A stretch of DNA of 60,970 bases from JAWKTM01 sp041399085 (GTDB lineage Bacteria > Planctomycetota > Planctomycetia > Pirellulales > Pirellulaceae). The DNA lies in the NCBI GenBank assembly GCA_041399085.1, contig JAWKTM010000042.1:1-60970 (forward strand), given 5' to 3'. This document shows positions 46,579-57,603 of this stretch, one piece after another (position 1 is the stretch's first letter; each line of letters opens with the position of its first letter). The position numbers and the translations under genes were made by a program. The notes under the pieces were generated by a model, which did not search any database, was not told the origin of the DNA, and worked only from the letters and a program-made list of their open reading frames with translations.

Positions 46579-47318
46579 AAGTGGCCTTAATTACCGGCAG
46601 CGGCCGCAAACGGATTGGCAACGTCGTGGCCTGGGATTTGGCCCGCGCGGGATATGCAATCGCGCTGCACTATCATCGCTCCCGCCAGGATGCCGAAGAG
46701 ACGGTGCAGGGCATGGCGGACGAAGGTCTGACCGCCGCTTCCTTCGCCGCGGATGTGGCCGACGAACAAGATGTCGATCGCATGACGGACGATGTGCTCG
46801 AACGTTTCGGACGAATCGACGCGCTGATTACGACCGCCTCGATCTGGGACACCAAGCCGCTCGAACAAGTCACGGCGGACGACATGCGCCGCAACTTTGA
46901 TGTGAATACGCTGGGCACGTTCCTGTGCGCTCGCCGAGCCGGCTTGGCGATGGTCGACCAGCCGGAGGGCGGGTCGATTGTTACTTTCGGCGATTGGGCA
47001 ATTTCCCGGCCGTACGTCGACCACATCGCCTATTTCGCGGCCAAGGGGGCAATTCCCACATTGACCCGAGCCTTGGCGGTCGAATTAGCGGCGCGAAATC
47101 CGCGAGTGCGAGTCAACTGCATCCACCCCGGCCCCGTAATGTTTCCGCCGGGAATGACGGAGGACGAGCAACAGTCGCTGGTCGAAGCCACGCTGGTTAA
47201 GCGGGCCGACGATCCAGCTTCGGTCTCACAAGCCGTGCGGTTCTTCATCGAGAGCCCGATGGTGACGGGCGTATGTTTGCCTGTCGACGGCGGACGCACC
47301 ATTTACGCTCCCGAATAA
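46575..47318 (+). CDS. SDR family oxidoreductase
   Basis: 247 aa. Starts MKVALITGSGRKRIG, the TGxxx(x)G nucleotide-binding turn of short-chain dehydrogenases, with a Ser-Arg stretch that favours NADP(H). The catalytic Y-x3-K is YFAAK near 155, and a C-terminal LPVDGGRTIYAPE closes the substrate region. Similar length to pteridine reductase/FolM-like and 3-oxoacyl reductase types; reaction not decidable. ATGA overlap with the upstream sugar dehydrogenase gene indicates translational coupling, so the two may act in one pathway (inference). Confidence 0.88.
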   Translation: MKVALITGSGRKRIGNVVAWDLARAGYAIALHYHRSRQDAEETVQGMADEGLTAASFAADVADEQDVDRMTDDVLERFGRIDALITTASIWDTKPLEQVTADDMRRNFDVNTLGTFLCARRAGLAMVDQPEGGSIVTFGDWAISRPYVDHIAYFAAKGAIPTLTRALAVELAARNPRVRVNCIHPGPVMFPPGMTEDEQQSLVEATLVKRADDPASVSQAVRFFIESPMVTGVCLPVDGGRTIYAPE

Positions 47319-47410
47319 CTAACGCGGAAGCGAATGCGCGAGGTGTTCACCCGCGGCCTCCAAACAGTACGTCACATGCCGATCACGTGCTTCGCACCGC
47401 CTGTTGGTCT

Positions 47411-50400
47411 CTATTGCCGTTCCAGCCACTTCAGAATCCGCAACGATCCATCGGCTTCGGTGTATTCATACGCCCCCATCTCGAAGACGCCGTGCGCTGG
47501 ACGCACGTTGCCTTCCAAATCAAGCGGCACATACATACCGGTATCCATCCCCGAGTTAATCGCGGGAGAACCTTTGGCCAAATGAAAGTCCTCGGCGTTC
47601 TCATTTTTTGGAATAGAGGCTCTTTCAGCACATACGAATCATCGGGCGAAATCCCGGAGAAGGGAATCGAGAATCCATGAACCAAATTGTGGGAATGCGT
47701 CATCGTCGCCGAATTGCCCTTCAACATGCCGTAGCCACGCGTCAAGCACTCCAGTTTCTAAACTAAAAATGCAATTCCGCACTTCCAAGTGCCCCACGTG
47801 ATGATTCACACCGTGGTATTTCCAGGTTCGCAAACGTGCTGTTCAGCACCCGACGATCGGGCGAACTGCTGCCGTTCGTCGTTAGCACACCGTAGACATA
47901 GCGTGAAAACACGCTATTGGTCACAGTCAACTCGCCAGCTCCCTCCCGCGCCGGAATTCCATCATCGAAGGCGTCCCAGCTTCCGTCGCCCTGAAATCGT
48001 GAATTCTTCACTGCTCGCATGTGTCCGTTCGACGTCAGCAGCCCCTTCTTTCCTCCTACGGTCGAACAGTTCTCGATCTTTCCCGTCCCCCCAACCCCAA
48101 ATCGTGAAACCGATACCGTTCACGGTCTGGGTCATATTACGGAAAGTCACATCGCCACCGTTCACCAATGGCCCCCAACCGTTATTCTCCAACGGCCAAT
48201 TGGCGGTAGCTTGATTATCCAACACAAGCTGACACGTGGAAAAGTAAATTGTGGCCTCCGTTGTTACGAATCGGCACGTTCTGCATTTGAAGGTTGCGTT
48301 CTGGCCATGCTGAACATGCAAGCCATTGGCATTCCCTTCGATCGTGCAATCGATCAGCGTGTGCAATGGATTCGCAAAACCCGGCTCGTTGGCCTGATAC
48401 TGCCACCAGTCGGGAACTCGCCACACGACGCCCCACTGCCGATTTCCGGTAAACACGCAGTTCTCCGTCCGTAGACTCACGTCGTAGTTGCTGTAATGCC
48501 CATCCAGCTTGTTATTAGCGAAGGTCGAATTGGCCACGCTGGCCGTGGGGTAGAAATATGTCTGAAGACCGTAGCCGGACGAATTATCTTTAAATTCGCA
48601 GTCGTCGATCACCAGAAAGTCATCTCGCGTTGGCCAGGTATAGCACAGTAACCCATTTCCATTGCCGTTGAACTTGCAATCCCTGACCGTTAGCTTGCTG
48701 TAGTAGGCCAATCCTCCCCAGCCGCGATTGCCGGTGAATGTCAATCCATCCAGCACCGCATTACTGTAATACATCATGAAGCCGTGATTGTTGTTCTTGC
48801 CGGAAGATGCCGCGGCGAACTGAGCGAACGTGGCCGGATTGAGTTCACCGCTTAGGTAGTCGAAGCGAATCGCCTCGTTGCTGGAGTCCGTGATGCTTAC
48901 CGTGTCGAGGACCACATCGTCTCGCGTCGGGTTGTAATCACAAACCATCATGCCCCGCGAATTTCGCTTGGCTTCAACGTTCCGCAGGTCCACGGTTCCT
49001 TGATAGTCCACCGAATGGTGAACGCCATCGGCGTCGTCCCACTCCGAATGCTGGAAAGGACGAATCCACAATCCCCAATCCTGATTGTCGTTGAAGCTTG
49101 GTCGTGACCGTGAAGGATTCATTAATTGTGGAAAACAGCCCGGCCTTGTTTCCGGAGAAACTGCTGTCTGTAACCGTCACATTACCCCGATGCGTGTACG
49201 CGGCCCAGCCCTTGGCGCCAGTCAGGGTGACGTTCTCGAAGCGAGTTGCACCATAGTAGATCAGAAAATTGTTGGCATTGTCGACCAGATTCCACGACAG
49301 CGGATAGCTCTCTGGCCGGAACGTCATGTCACACGAGTTGAAATAGGCTGCCCAACCGCGACTGTTGCTGATGGACGTATTCTCCAGCCGAATAGGGTTC
49401 CTTTCCGAAAGCGAATGCTGCAGGAACAGTCCATAGTAATTCCCGTCCACCGTACTATTGCGAACATTCACCGGACCACCGTGCTCGACCCCGTTTCCGT
49501 CGACATAAAAGTTTCGGAAGCGGAGGCCGCACGAACTGTTGTTGTCAAAGTGGCAATTCTCTATCTCGGTCGAGTAATTGTAGTGAGCGTAAAAACCGTT
49601 TCCGTTCTCGATAAACGAGCAATTGCGAACCGTAACATCCGATCCCCATGTTGCCGTGCCGTGATTGGGAGCGTCGCAGGCGTTGGTTCTCGAAGAGATA
49701 CGTTCCCCAGCTCGCGTAGATATGCGAGCCATTCTCGAAAAGCTGCCATTTGCTGCCCATCGTCTGCGGCGTGAAGTCGAATTCGCAATTAGACACATAG
49801 AGCCCCGCGGAACGATGACCGCGAATCGGCGAATTCACCAGCCGAATGTTTTCATCCCGTCCCCAACCAATGCATAAACCATAGGTGCCATTGCCCTCGT
49901 CGGTGTATTCGTGATCGAGGCGACTGTGTCGTTGTCCCACCCAATCCCAACCCGATTCGCCTCGTACTTGATGCCCAACATGGTACGAAGTACACATGCC
50001 AACGCCCGAGCGAACGCCGTCCTCGTTGACCGTGCCATTGTCAAGAATTCGACAGTTATCCATGGAAAAGCTGCTGTTGTAAGCTCGACTGAAATCCGTA
50101 ACTTCCGTTCCGCGTAAAGGTACAATTCTCGACGGAGACATCGCTGTACGACGTGCTGACGCCGGCGTATGTCGCGTCGGCGAACTCCAGGTCGCGAAAT
50201 TTGTACTTGCCGTGAATCGCGACGATGTGATAGCCGTTGTTCCGCATCTCTGCCAGTTGTTGGCCATCGTCTCAGGTGTAAAAGTGAGATCGCATTGGTT
50301 GACATACAGGCCATAATGACTATTGTCATGGATCGACGTCCGAGCTTGACCGTGCTGTCGCTTCCGTAAACCAAATAGAGTCCATGTTGATTGCCGGAAA

Positions 50401-52636
50401 TATCGCAATTGACGAATTTCAGCGGCCCATTGTTTGGTTTCCACTCGCCGACATTGTAATCGTAGTAGGTGCCTTCACTGTAGACGCGAACGCCGATCGA
50501 ACCGTTGCTTACAAAGTTGCATTGGGTCGCCACCAGGGATCGGTCGTGCGTGCTGTAATATCCCGTGTTCGCGTTGTTGGAGAACGTACAGCGAGAGTGA
50601 GAACCACATCGCTGTGGCGCAAGTGTGCAGGCCGTATCCCTAGGAATCAAGAAATGTCCAAGTCTCAAGAATGTATGCGCCCGTTGCCCGCGTAGATGTT
50701 GTTCTGGTTCCCCTCCAAGCGAAACATGCGCCGCATCGTGTTCAGGTCGAATCGAAAGATGCCGTACTGCACATACAGCCCGACGCCTCGATTATCCCGA
50801 ATCGGTGAGTCGTCGATCGTGAAGCTTTCCCATAACGGATCGCTCAAGATACAGCCCGTAGTTGTTTCGGTCCATCGTGCAATTCCGCACCGTTGCGACG
50901 TTGACCGTGCCGAACCATCGCCATTCCTCTTGAGCTTCGTCGTAGTCGTAGTACATGCCGTTCGCCGCTAAGTGCAAACCTTGGCCTTCATTGTCGTCAA
51001 AGTGGCAGTTCGACACTTCTAGGAACTTATTGTGGTACACCTTCAGGCCACTGCCGTTGTGCGTGAAGTTGCAATTGCGAACGCGCGCTTCGCCGTAGTG
51101 TAACAAAGCGCCCCATCCGGAGTTGCCTGTGATGGTAATTCCGTCCAGCAACATGCTGCTATAGTACGAGCAGACGCCGTGGCCGTTGTTGGCAATCCGC
51201 CAACGCCCGCCCAGCGTTGTTGGGTTCAGCGTGACCTGGCTGCGGTTGAAGTACACGCCGTATGACAGATTGTTTTCGATGGTGGTGTTCGTGAGTTGGA
51301 GATTCGCCGGCGTGACGCCCGCCATGTACGCGCCATTGCGGTTATTATTAATGCGGCAGTTGGTTAAGGTTGCCGAGGATTCGTCGTTTAACCAGATATG
51401 CAGTCCCCAACCATTCGTCTCCGCGTTGCCGTTATTCGTGACTTGCACGTTGCTGACCGACGCTTGCGAGGGATAGTAGATATCCAGGCCGCGGCCATTG
51501 CGACGTGAAACGCAGTTACTCATCGTCAGTTCATCGTAACGGCTGTAAAATGCTTGGCCCACGTAATTCTCGAAGGTGACGCCGATGACTCGCAGTTTGC
51601 TCTTCCAGGTGAGAATTCCGTTTTGCTTCGTGGTGCTGGAGATGGGCCAAAGCCCTAGCCAAGTCGGCGTAATGTCCAAATCGCAGTCGCCGATGTAGAG
51701 CTCCCAGCTATTCACGTTCTTGATCGGTGAACTGTAGAACTCGATGCGATCGCTATTCGTCGCGCGTTGTAGGTGAAGTCCATTCTGATTGTTCTCGATC
51801 ACGCAATTTTGAACCGTGGGAGTGTTTGTCCCGAACGGTTTGTGATTTCCGTAGGGCTCGAATGCAACCAGCAAAGCCCACCCCGACAACTCCGCGATGC
51901 GGCAATTCTTGATCAGCATGTAATGGTCGCGATAGCTGCGGGGGCCATGTCCTTGGCCCGTGAAGACGCTATTTTCGACATGCAGTCCGCCGTAATGGCT
52001 TATAACGGAGTGATTGGTATTGTCGTGAAAGTTGCACGAAAGGACGCGGATGCCGCTGTAGGTGCCGTGGATGCCATAACACAACGAGTCAAATTCGCAA
52101 CTTTCAAATGTCACTTCGCCACTGGGCACACTGACATTGACGCCGTAAGGATAATTGGCATCCGATGTCTCGCTGGCGGCCACATAGGTCATTTCCTCCC
52201 CCGTGAAGCGGAAGCCCTTGAATGTCAAAAAGCTTGCGTTGACGGTGAAGGCCCATTGCGCGTGTTGCTGCGAGGCGATGATGACCGGTCCGGCCGAGCC
52301 AGTCTTGGCGCCCGTGGTATCCGCAATGAATGTGATAGGTTGCGTATTCGTGCCACCCCTCGTGAATTGTGTCGTGTCGCGATACACACCACCGCCCACA
52401 TACACCGTATCGCCTGGATTGACGACACTGGCGGCCTTGGCGATGGTCTTGAATGCCTTACTGGACGAACTGCCATCGTTGCCATCATCACCGGTTGGGC
52501 GAACGTGCCAAGTCGGTGGTCCTGTATATGGCGGTGGAGTTGATGGCGAGAGACGAAACGCTACCCATATAAGACGGGCTACTGCCGTAGCCGGTGGTGT
52601 TGATCGTGACGAAATGCGTGCGTTGGTGATCGACAA
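47411..52636 (-). pseudogene. Large right-handed beta-helix protein, broken into many frames
   Basis: The longest piece (50792-52636, 614 codons) begins near PTWHVRPTGDDGNDGSSSS-type text and PGDTVYVGGGVYRD, the standard start of planctomycete parallel beta-helix proteins, and continues with rungs such as NGWGLHIWLNDESSATLTNCRINN and NSGWGALLHYGEARVRNCNF. Further conserved rungs lie in at least seven pieces in other minus-strand frames down to 47431. The C-terminus is clear: FHLAKGSPAINSGMD, VRPAHGVFEMGAYEY, LRILKWLERQ, ending at TAG 47411. Total about 1,700-1,750 residues. No stop codons interrupt individual pieces, so the breaks look like small indels. Exported repeat protein, perhaps polysaccharide lyase-like or surface. 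Confidence 0.75.
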
Positions 52637-52736
52637 GCAGCCGGAGACGTGTTCCGCCGTTCCCAGTACGTCGGATGAGAAGGTGAGCTTGGCGGAAGTA
52701 AACGGCCACGCTCCGGTTCCGGCAATAAGCTGTCCT

Positions 52737-53540
52737 GAGTATCCATTAGGACGTGCTCCAGCTCACTTGTCCGTCCGGCCTTAATTGTGCCGACGGCCTT
52801 TCCTGCCGCTGGAATAGGTGCCAGTCTTGTGGATCCAGACTTTCATCGAGTTGGTATCGGCGGTGTCAATGACGAATCCGTATGTAGGCGTGGGAGGCGG
52901 TGCTGTTCCGCCGCCTCCGGTACCGCCGAGGTCGACGGACCAGTTGGCGTACAAGCCATTGCCGGTGGAGCGGTGCTGCCATTCACAAAGTCAGTGCTGA
53001 AGCGCTAACTTCTTTGAAAAAGCTATCGGGGTCATTGGCTGCAATGGTGACTTTGCCCGGATTGACCTGGATGCCGAGAGTCGCCACGGTAGGTGACCGA
53101 CCCATTGCTCGCGTAGGAATACGAAGCGATGTTGCCGCCCGTGCTACCGGGTGAGTCGGAGCGGATAAGCACAATGTTCGCGGCATCGACATGGTGGCGA
53201 TGAAAAGCAACCCCAAACATTGCACGACACCGATATCCAATGCGATTGAGTCTGGCGTCGGTTGGACCGGAGACGGTGTGAGAGTTCGCGAAGGGCAAGC
53301 GGCAAACTCGTTTGGGTGGGTTGTCATTACTGGGACTCTTCTAGTGCAACGATGGGGAGACGAATCGGTCTCATTGGTATTCGGAATCAACGTCGCGCCG
53401 CCAGAGACACGGCTGGCCGTGCTGGTAACGTGATATGTATTGTGGAAATCATGCTCGTGCCAAGAAGTGGCGAATGAGTAGCGGCGTGACGGATCTTTGA
53501 CCGGAAACCGGCTTCCGCGTATCGCCGATGGCATATGAAA
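52737..53540 (-). pseudogene. Frame-shattered N-terminal region of the beta-helix gene or a separate exported protein
   Basis: Minus-strand frames hold coding-like pieces that switch frame every 60-150 nt: DAANIVLIRSDSPGSTGGNIASYSYAS, then VATLGIQVNPGKVTIAANDPDSFFKEV, then NWSVDLGGTGGGGTAPPPTP and YGFVIDTADTNSMKVWIHKTG. These look like one exported protein joining the beta-helix, but no start codon or signal peptide could be identified. The family is not recognised. Confidence 0.4.
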
Positions 53541-53829
53541 CCTATTTCACCTTCGCCCGTGAGAACGCTCGTTGTGGAAATCGGTCGGCATTTGTCCCGG
53601 ACCACGGATCGGATAGCGCGGCGGCCGTGCGGTTGAAATGGTCAGCGCGGACGATCGGCCGCGCATCGTCGGAGAGAATTTGTAACGTCAGGCGGACGAG
53701 AAGCCGTGTCGACGATGCCGGAGGTCGACTATTCTGAGCTTGTTACGGGAGATTGTTGGGAATGTAGCGCGGCCAGAATCACGGATCGGCCACGCGGAAA
53801 ACGCGAGGAACGGGACATGTTTGACAGCG

Positions 53830-54491
53830 ATGCCGAAAAGTACCAAACAGCTGAACCACTCGAAGCCGGAGAACTTGGCCTGATGTGATCGTCAGCCCGG
53901 ACCTGCGCGAGGAACGAATACCGCCGGGGCAATCGCGAACTCGCAAATGGCCGGTGCTGGACGCCCACGGGACGCCGCGAGTCGATTTAACGACGTGGCG
54001 ATTGAAGGTGTTCGGGCGCGGTCGAACGGCCGTATGAATTGACGCTGGACGAATTCCGCGAACTGCCGCGGGTAAAAGTGTTCGCCGATTTTCACTGCGT
54101 CACGCGGTGGTCGCGACTGGGGAATATGTGGGAAGGCGTCGCGACTCGCACGTTGCTCGAACGGGCTGGCGTCCGTCCGGAAGCGAAGTTCGTGGTTCTG
54201 CACGGTTACGATTATGGCTGGACCACGAATCTGCCGTTGTCGGATTTCCTAGCCGAAGATGCGTTGCTGACCGACTTGCACGATGGTCAGCCGATCGACG
54301 CCGATCACGGCGGCCCCGTGCGAGCGATGGTGCCGCGGTTGTATGCGTGGAAGAGCGCCAAGTGGATTCGCGGGATTGAATTGAGCGAGACGGATCAACC
54401 CGGCTATTGGGAGCAAGGCGGCTACCATTTGCTGGGCGATCCGTGGACCGAACAGCGTTTTCGCGACGACGAACAATGGCTGCGTGGGTGA
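53830..54491 (+). CDS. Sulfite-oxidase-like (YuiH-type) molybdopterin protein, two frameshifts
   Basis: The longest piece (54039-54491) contains VKVFADFHCVTRWSRLGNMWEGV, the Moco-binding strand with its conserved Cys, and WTTNLPLSDFLAEDALL, GGPVRAMVPRLYAWKSAKWIRGIEL, typical for sulfite oxidase-like oxidoreductases. The expected N-terminus is in other frames: MPKSTKQLNHSKPENLA (ATG 53830), then DVIVSPDLREERIPPGQ and LDAHGTPRVDLTTWRLKVFG, joined after removing one base near 53885 and one G near 54014 (then ...VERPYELTLDEF). Total about 220 aa, the usual size. Cytoplasmic or exported is unclear; the natural substrate is unknown. Confidence 0.8.
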
Positions 54492-54527
54492 GGCCGCCGG
54501 GGCGCTGACGGTGGCTGACGACCGCCG

Positions 54528-55067
54528 TCAGTTCAACAGAATGGCTCGCGGCAAGTCATCATCATCGCGGCGTTCCATTTCCCGTCGCACTTCGCGCAAG
54601 CCGTAGGCGCACATCTCATACTCGCTGCTCAAGCGATGCAACACTTCGCCCGGCGGATCGTTCTCGCGTGACGATTCGATATTGCTGGCAATGTGATAGG
54701 CCCGTTTGCCTTGTGAGCAGTAGTCGATGAAATAATCGACCTTGTCCGAACTGCGAAGATGACGCAAAGCTTCGGGATAGAGCCCGGCCCAGAACAGCGT
54801 GAAGTCGCCGATGTGGCGATGAACGTCGCGGCGAGCGTCGCCGATGCGCTGTTCGGCTTCGGCCATCATCTGAGCCACTTGAGCCACCGGCACGCCGCTT
54901 AGCGAGCGAACTCGGTACAGTTGATCGTTCCTCACGAACCGCATCAACAGATCGGTGAGGTAGTCGATCAACGGCGGGTCGACGACCCCCATTTCCACTT
55001 GAAATACATACTCGGCGATCCCTGAAAAGAAACGCCGCAACGTCATCCCTGTACCGTTCGTTTTCAT
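54528..55067 (-). CDS. Conserved hypothetical protein
   Basis: 179 aa from ATG 55067, with GAGGAG 8 nt upstream. Sequence: MKTNGTGMTLRRFFSGIAEYVFQ, LIDYLTDLLMRFVRNDQLYRVRS, FWAGLYPEALRHL, DYFIDYCSQGKRAYHIAS and an acidic-basic C-terminus. Helical and soluble, no signal peptide. It appears to be a planctomycete-specific family with unknown role. A good promoter candidate lies upstream. It is convergent with the sulfite-oxidase-like gene. Confidence 0.75.
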   Translation of the reverse strand: MKTNGTGMTLRRFFSGIAEYVFQVEMGVVDPPLIDYLTDLLMRFVRNDQLYRVRSLSGVPVAQVAQMMAEAEQRIGDARRDVHRHIGDFTLFWAGLYPEALRHLRSSDKVDYFIDYCSQGKRAYHIASNIESSRENDPPGEVLHRLSSEYEMCAYGLREVRREMERRDDDDLPRAILLN

Positions 55068-55111
55068 ACGCGAGTCTCCTCGAACGAACCGGAACTGCTT
55101 AACCCTTTCTA

Positions 55112-55139
55112 TTTATCTTGAAGCGTGCCGATCGGTCAA
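55112..55139 (-). promoter_or_regulatory. Sigma-70-type promoter candidate
   Basis: On the minus strand TTGACC (55139-55134), a 16-nt spacer and GATAAA (55117-55112), about 45 nt before the start of the conserved hypothetical gene. Boxes match five and four of six bases. Position and spacing are right for a transcription start upstream of the GAGGAG ribosome site. Confidence 0.4.
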
Positions 55140-55355
55140 GATGGAAAATCTGGACGAATTCCGTCACCGCGGCGCTGGGCGGCGGGTCGGTCGATAGTTC
55201 TCGTTCAGCCAAGCAACAACAGGATCCGGCGGATCGCAAGGTGCGATAGCCCAACATGACGTTCCGCCTAAATTGCGATCGTCATGCTTGTCGCAACGTG
55301 CCCGGCGGCTTGCCGAAGTCAAAGACAGTTCAATTTGCGAGTTGTGGTGGAATTG

Positions 55356-55462
55356 TGGGCAGGGGAGCTATGGGCAGGGGAATGATTGGAGCAGGGGAAT
55401 GATTGGGGCAGAGGGATGGTTGGGAATGGGGATTTTGGGGCGGAGGGATTATGGGGAATGTG
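55356..55462 (+). repeat. Imperfect G-run tandem repeat
   Basis: A run of about 18-bp units built on GGCAGGGGAATGATTGG, GGGCAGAGGGATGG and similar variants, with GGG or GGGG every 6-12 nt. No gene: the open frames across it have no family and no ribosome site. The regular G-runs on the plus strand could form G-quadruplexes. Similar G-rich tracts are dispersed in other genomes of this group, which I state from general knowledge. Confidence 0.7.
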
Positions 55463-55521
55463 TTGCGGGCCCATTAAGACCAACGACTTGCGCATGACTC
55501 GCGGTTTCCTGCCGCCGAGCG

Positions 55522-57501
55522 TTATTTCTCCACGGTTCGGTCATTTCGCTTGTAGTACAACCGGCCGTCTTCGCCGCCGATCAGCAGGTCGGGGATTCCG
55601 TCTTGGTTCCAGTCGACGATCGTGGGGCTGGTCGTGTGTCCGGCCAACAAGCGTTCGTCCATCTTGCCGGTCGGTTCGAAGGTCCACTTATTAGGCTTCG
55701 CGCCGTTGCCATTCTTTGGCGTTACATTGCGGTAGAGGTCGGCGTTGACGGAATTCGCGATGAGGTCCATCCGGCCGTCGCCGTCCCAATCCGCAAAGCA
55801 GATCTTTCGTCGCCCACTGCCGCCGGCTCGTTTCTCGTTCAATCGCAGCGGTTGGCCCGACGTATCGAGAAACACACGTCGGCCGGGCAGTAACGGGTGT
55901 CGACCGTTCCGCTCGGTTCGCTCGAACAAGCTGAGATAGCCTTCGTGGTCGAGCATCACTAGATCCGTGAGTCCGTCGCCGGTCCAGTCGATTGCGACCG
56001 GCGTCGTGCGCCACTGGGGCGCGAGGTCATGTTTGCCGGGCGACCACCATGTCCACTCAGGCTTCGGCGGTTCGCCGTCCCAGGCTACTTCGACCGGCCG
56101 AGCGGCGGCCAAACGCGGCGATTCGCGAGTGCCGATGTTGCGATACCACTCGACGCGGCCCCAAATTGAATTCACGATCACATCGGGCAACTGATCGTGA
56201 TTCCAATCGGCGACGGTCAACGTCGTGTAGCCCCATTTGGCTTCGGCCGGGCCTTGAATCGAGCCGTTGGGTCCGGCTTGGATGCGGATCGTCCGCTCGC
56301 CGTCTTCATCGTGAGCCGACAAGTAACGTGGCGCGGCCCAGCGCGGCGGATCGCCTCCGTCCAAGTTTTCGAAGTAGCCGATGTAGCCCGCCGTGTTTCC
56401 GCACAGCAGATCCATGTCGCCATCGCCATCCCAATCGACGCCGACGGGCGTGGCGAGCGCACCGAACTTTACGTCGGCCGCTTCCTGCTGGAAGTATCGC
56501 GGCGGCAGGAATTGAGGCACGCCGTCGCGAAGTTGGCCGGAATGTTCGATCAACGCCACTCGGCCATCTTCGTCGCCCACTACCAGATCCATGTCGCCGT
56601 CGGCATCCCAGTCGATGGCGGTCGGCGTAATCATTTGCAGATCCATCGTCAGCCGATCGTCGTTGTGCCGAAGCCGCACGCCCGCCGCATACTCGGGCCG
56701 AGTGCGGCTGCCGATGTTTTGGAAATACGTGAAGCCGTCGAGGAACTCGCCGCACAACAAATCCAGGTCGCCATCGTTATCGAAGTCGGCGAAATTGGGG
56801 GACGGCATTCCGAACACATCGATCGCTTGGCCGCCGGCGGTCAGCTTCGCGGGCTTTGCGTACTTGGGCTGATCGTTTGTTCCGTCATTGTGAAGCAGAT
56901 AGACGTAGCCGCGCAACGGACCACGGGTCCATCGGCCATTGGCATCGTAGGCGTCGTCCCAGCCGTAATCCGTCCAGTCGCCAACTCCGACAACCAAATC
57001 CAGCACGCCATCGCCGTTGTAGTCGACGTAGTGCCACTGATTCGCTCGCACTCGGTTGGGATGCACGTTGGCGGTCGAGTGGATCTTGCGTCCGCCGGTC
57101 AAACCTTCTCGTTTGAAGCTCGGCCACTCTTGGCCGGGAGTCAGCACGCGCGGCTGGCCGTCGACATACGACAGACGCGCGTTCTGCATCCCGCCGCTGA
57201 TACGCACACCCGGCTTGAACACCGGAAACTTCTCGCCCGAGCCGGCCGGGTTTTCAAAGAAGTACGTGCCGTTGTAAGGCTTATCGGGGCAGACGACCAC
57301 TAGGTCCAGGTCGCCGTCGTCGTCGAAGTCCATCGGCAGCGGCCAAGCCCACAGACCGACGCCCAGGTCGACTTGCAGGCCGGGATGGTTGTATTGCAAG
57401 CGTTCGAGCGACTCGGCGCGGGACTTCGCTGGATACATCGAACCGAATAAGAACGCCGCGCAAACCAGCGCGCACGAAATTCGCATTTGCGATAATGTCA
57501 T
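55522..57501 (-). CDS. Exported FG-GAP/VCBS-repeat protein
   Basis: 659 aa. ATG 57501 has AAGGA 8 nt upstream. The signal peptide MTLSQMRISCALVCAAFLFGSM is followed by at least nine calcium-binding-type repeats of DxDxDGxxDL form (DFDDDGDLDLVVV, DYNGDGVLDLVVG, DFDNDGDLDLLCG, DWDADGDMDLVVGD, DWDGDGDMDLLCG, DWNHDQLPDVIV, DWTGDGLTDLVML, DWDGDGRMDLIAN, DWNQDGIPDLLIGG) typical for integrin-like beta-propellers on the bacterial surface. It likely binds other surface molecules in a calcium-dependent way (inference). Divergent from the GH57 gene; 280 bp between them. Confidence 0.92.
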   Translation of the reverse strand: MTLSQMRISCALVCAAFLFGSMYPAKSRAESLERLQYNHPGLQVDLGVGLWAWPLPMDFDDDGDLDLVVVCPDKPYNGTYFFENPAGSGEKFPVFKPGVRISGGMQNARLSYVDGQPRVLTPGQEWPSFKREGLTGGRKIHSTANVHPNRVRANQWHYVDYNGDGVLDLVVGVGDWTDYGWDDAYDANGRWTRGPLRGYVYLLHNDGTNDQPKYAKPAKLTAGGQAIDVFGMPSPNFADFDNDGDLDLLCGEFLDGFTYFQNIGSRTRPEYAAGVRLRHNDDRLTMDLQMITPTAIDWDADGDMDLVVGDEDGRVALIEHSGQLRDGVPQFLPPRYFQQEAADVKFGALATPVGVDWDGDGDMDLLCGNTAGYIGYFENLDGGDPPRWAAPRYLSAHDEDGERTIRIQAGPNGSIQGPAEAKWGYTTLTVADWNHDQLPDVIVNSIWGRVEWYRNIGTRESPRLAAARPVEVAWDGEPPKPEWTWWSPGKHDLAPQWRTTPVAIDWTGDGLTDLVMLDHEGYLSLFERTERNGRHPLLPGRRVFLDTSGQPLRLNEKRAGGSGRRKICFADWDGDGRMDLIANSVNADLYRNVTPKNGNGAKPNKWTFEPTGKMDERLLAGHTTSPTIVDWNQDGIPDLLIGGEDGRLYYKRNDRTVEK

Positions 57502-57603
57502 GAAATTGATCCTTCTCTCGCTTCACGGGTCAATCGTTTCGCATTCAAGTCGACCATTGTCGTTCGGCGGGCCGGCCGATGCGAGCACGACGGCCTGGGC
57601 TCA

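Noticed and set aside
55273..55497. Gly/Trp-rich ORF over the G-run repeat
   Set aside because: Open only because of repetitive G-rich sequence; no start site or homology features.
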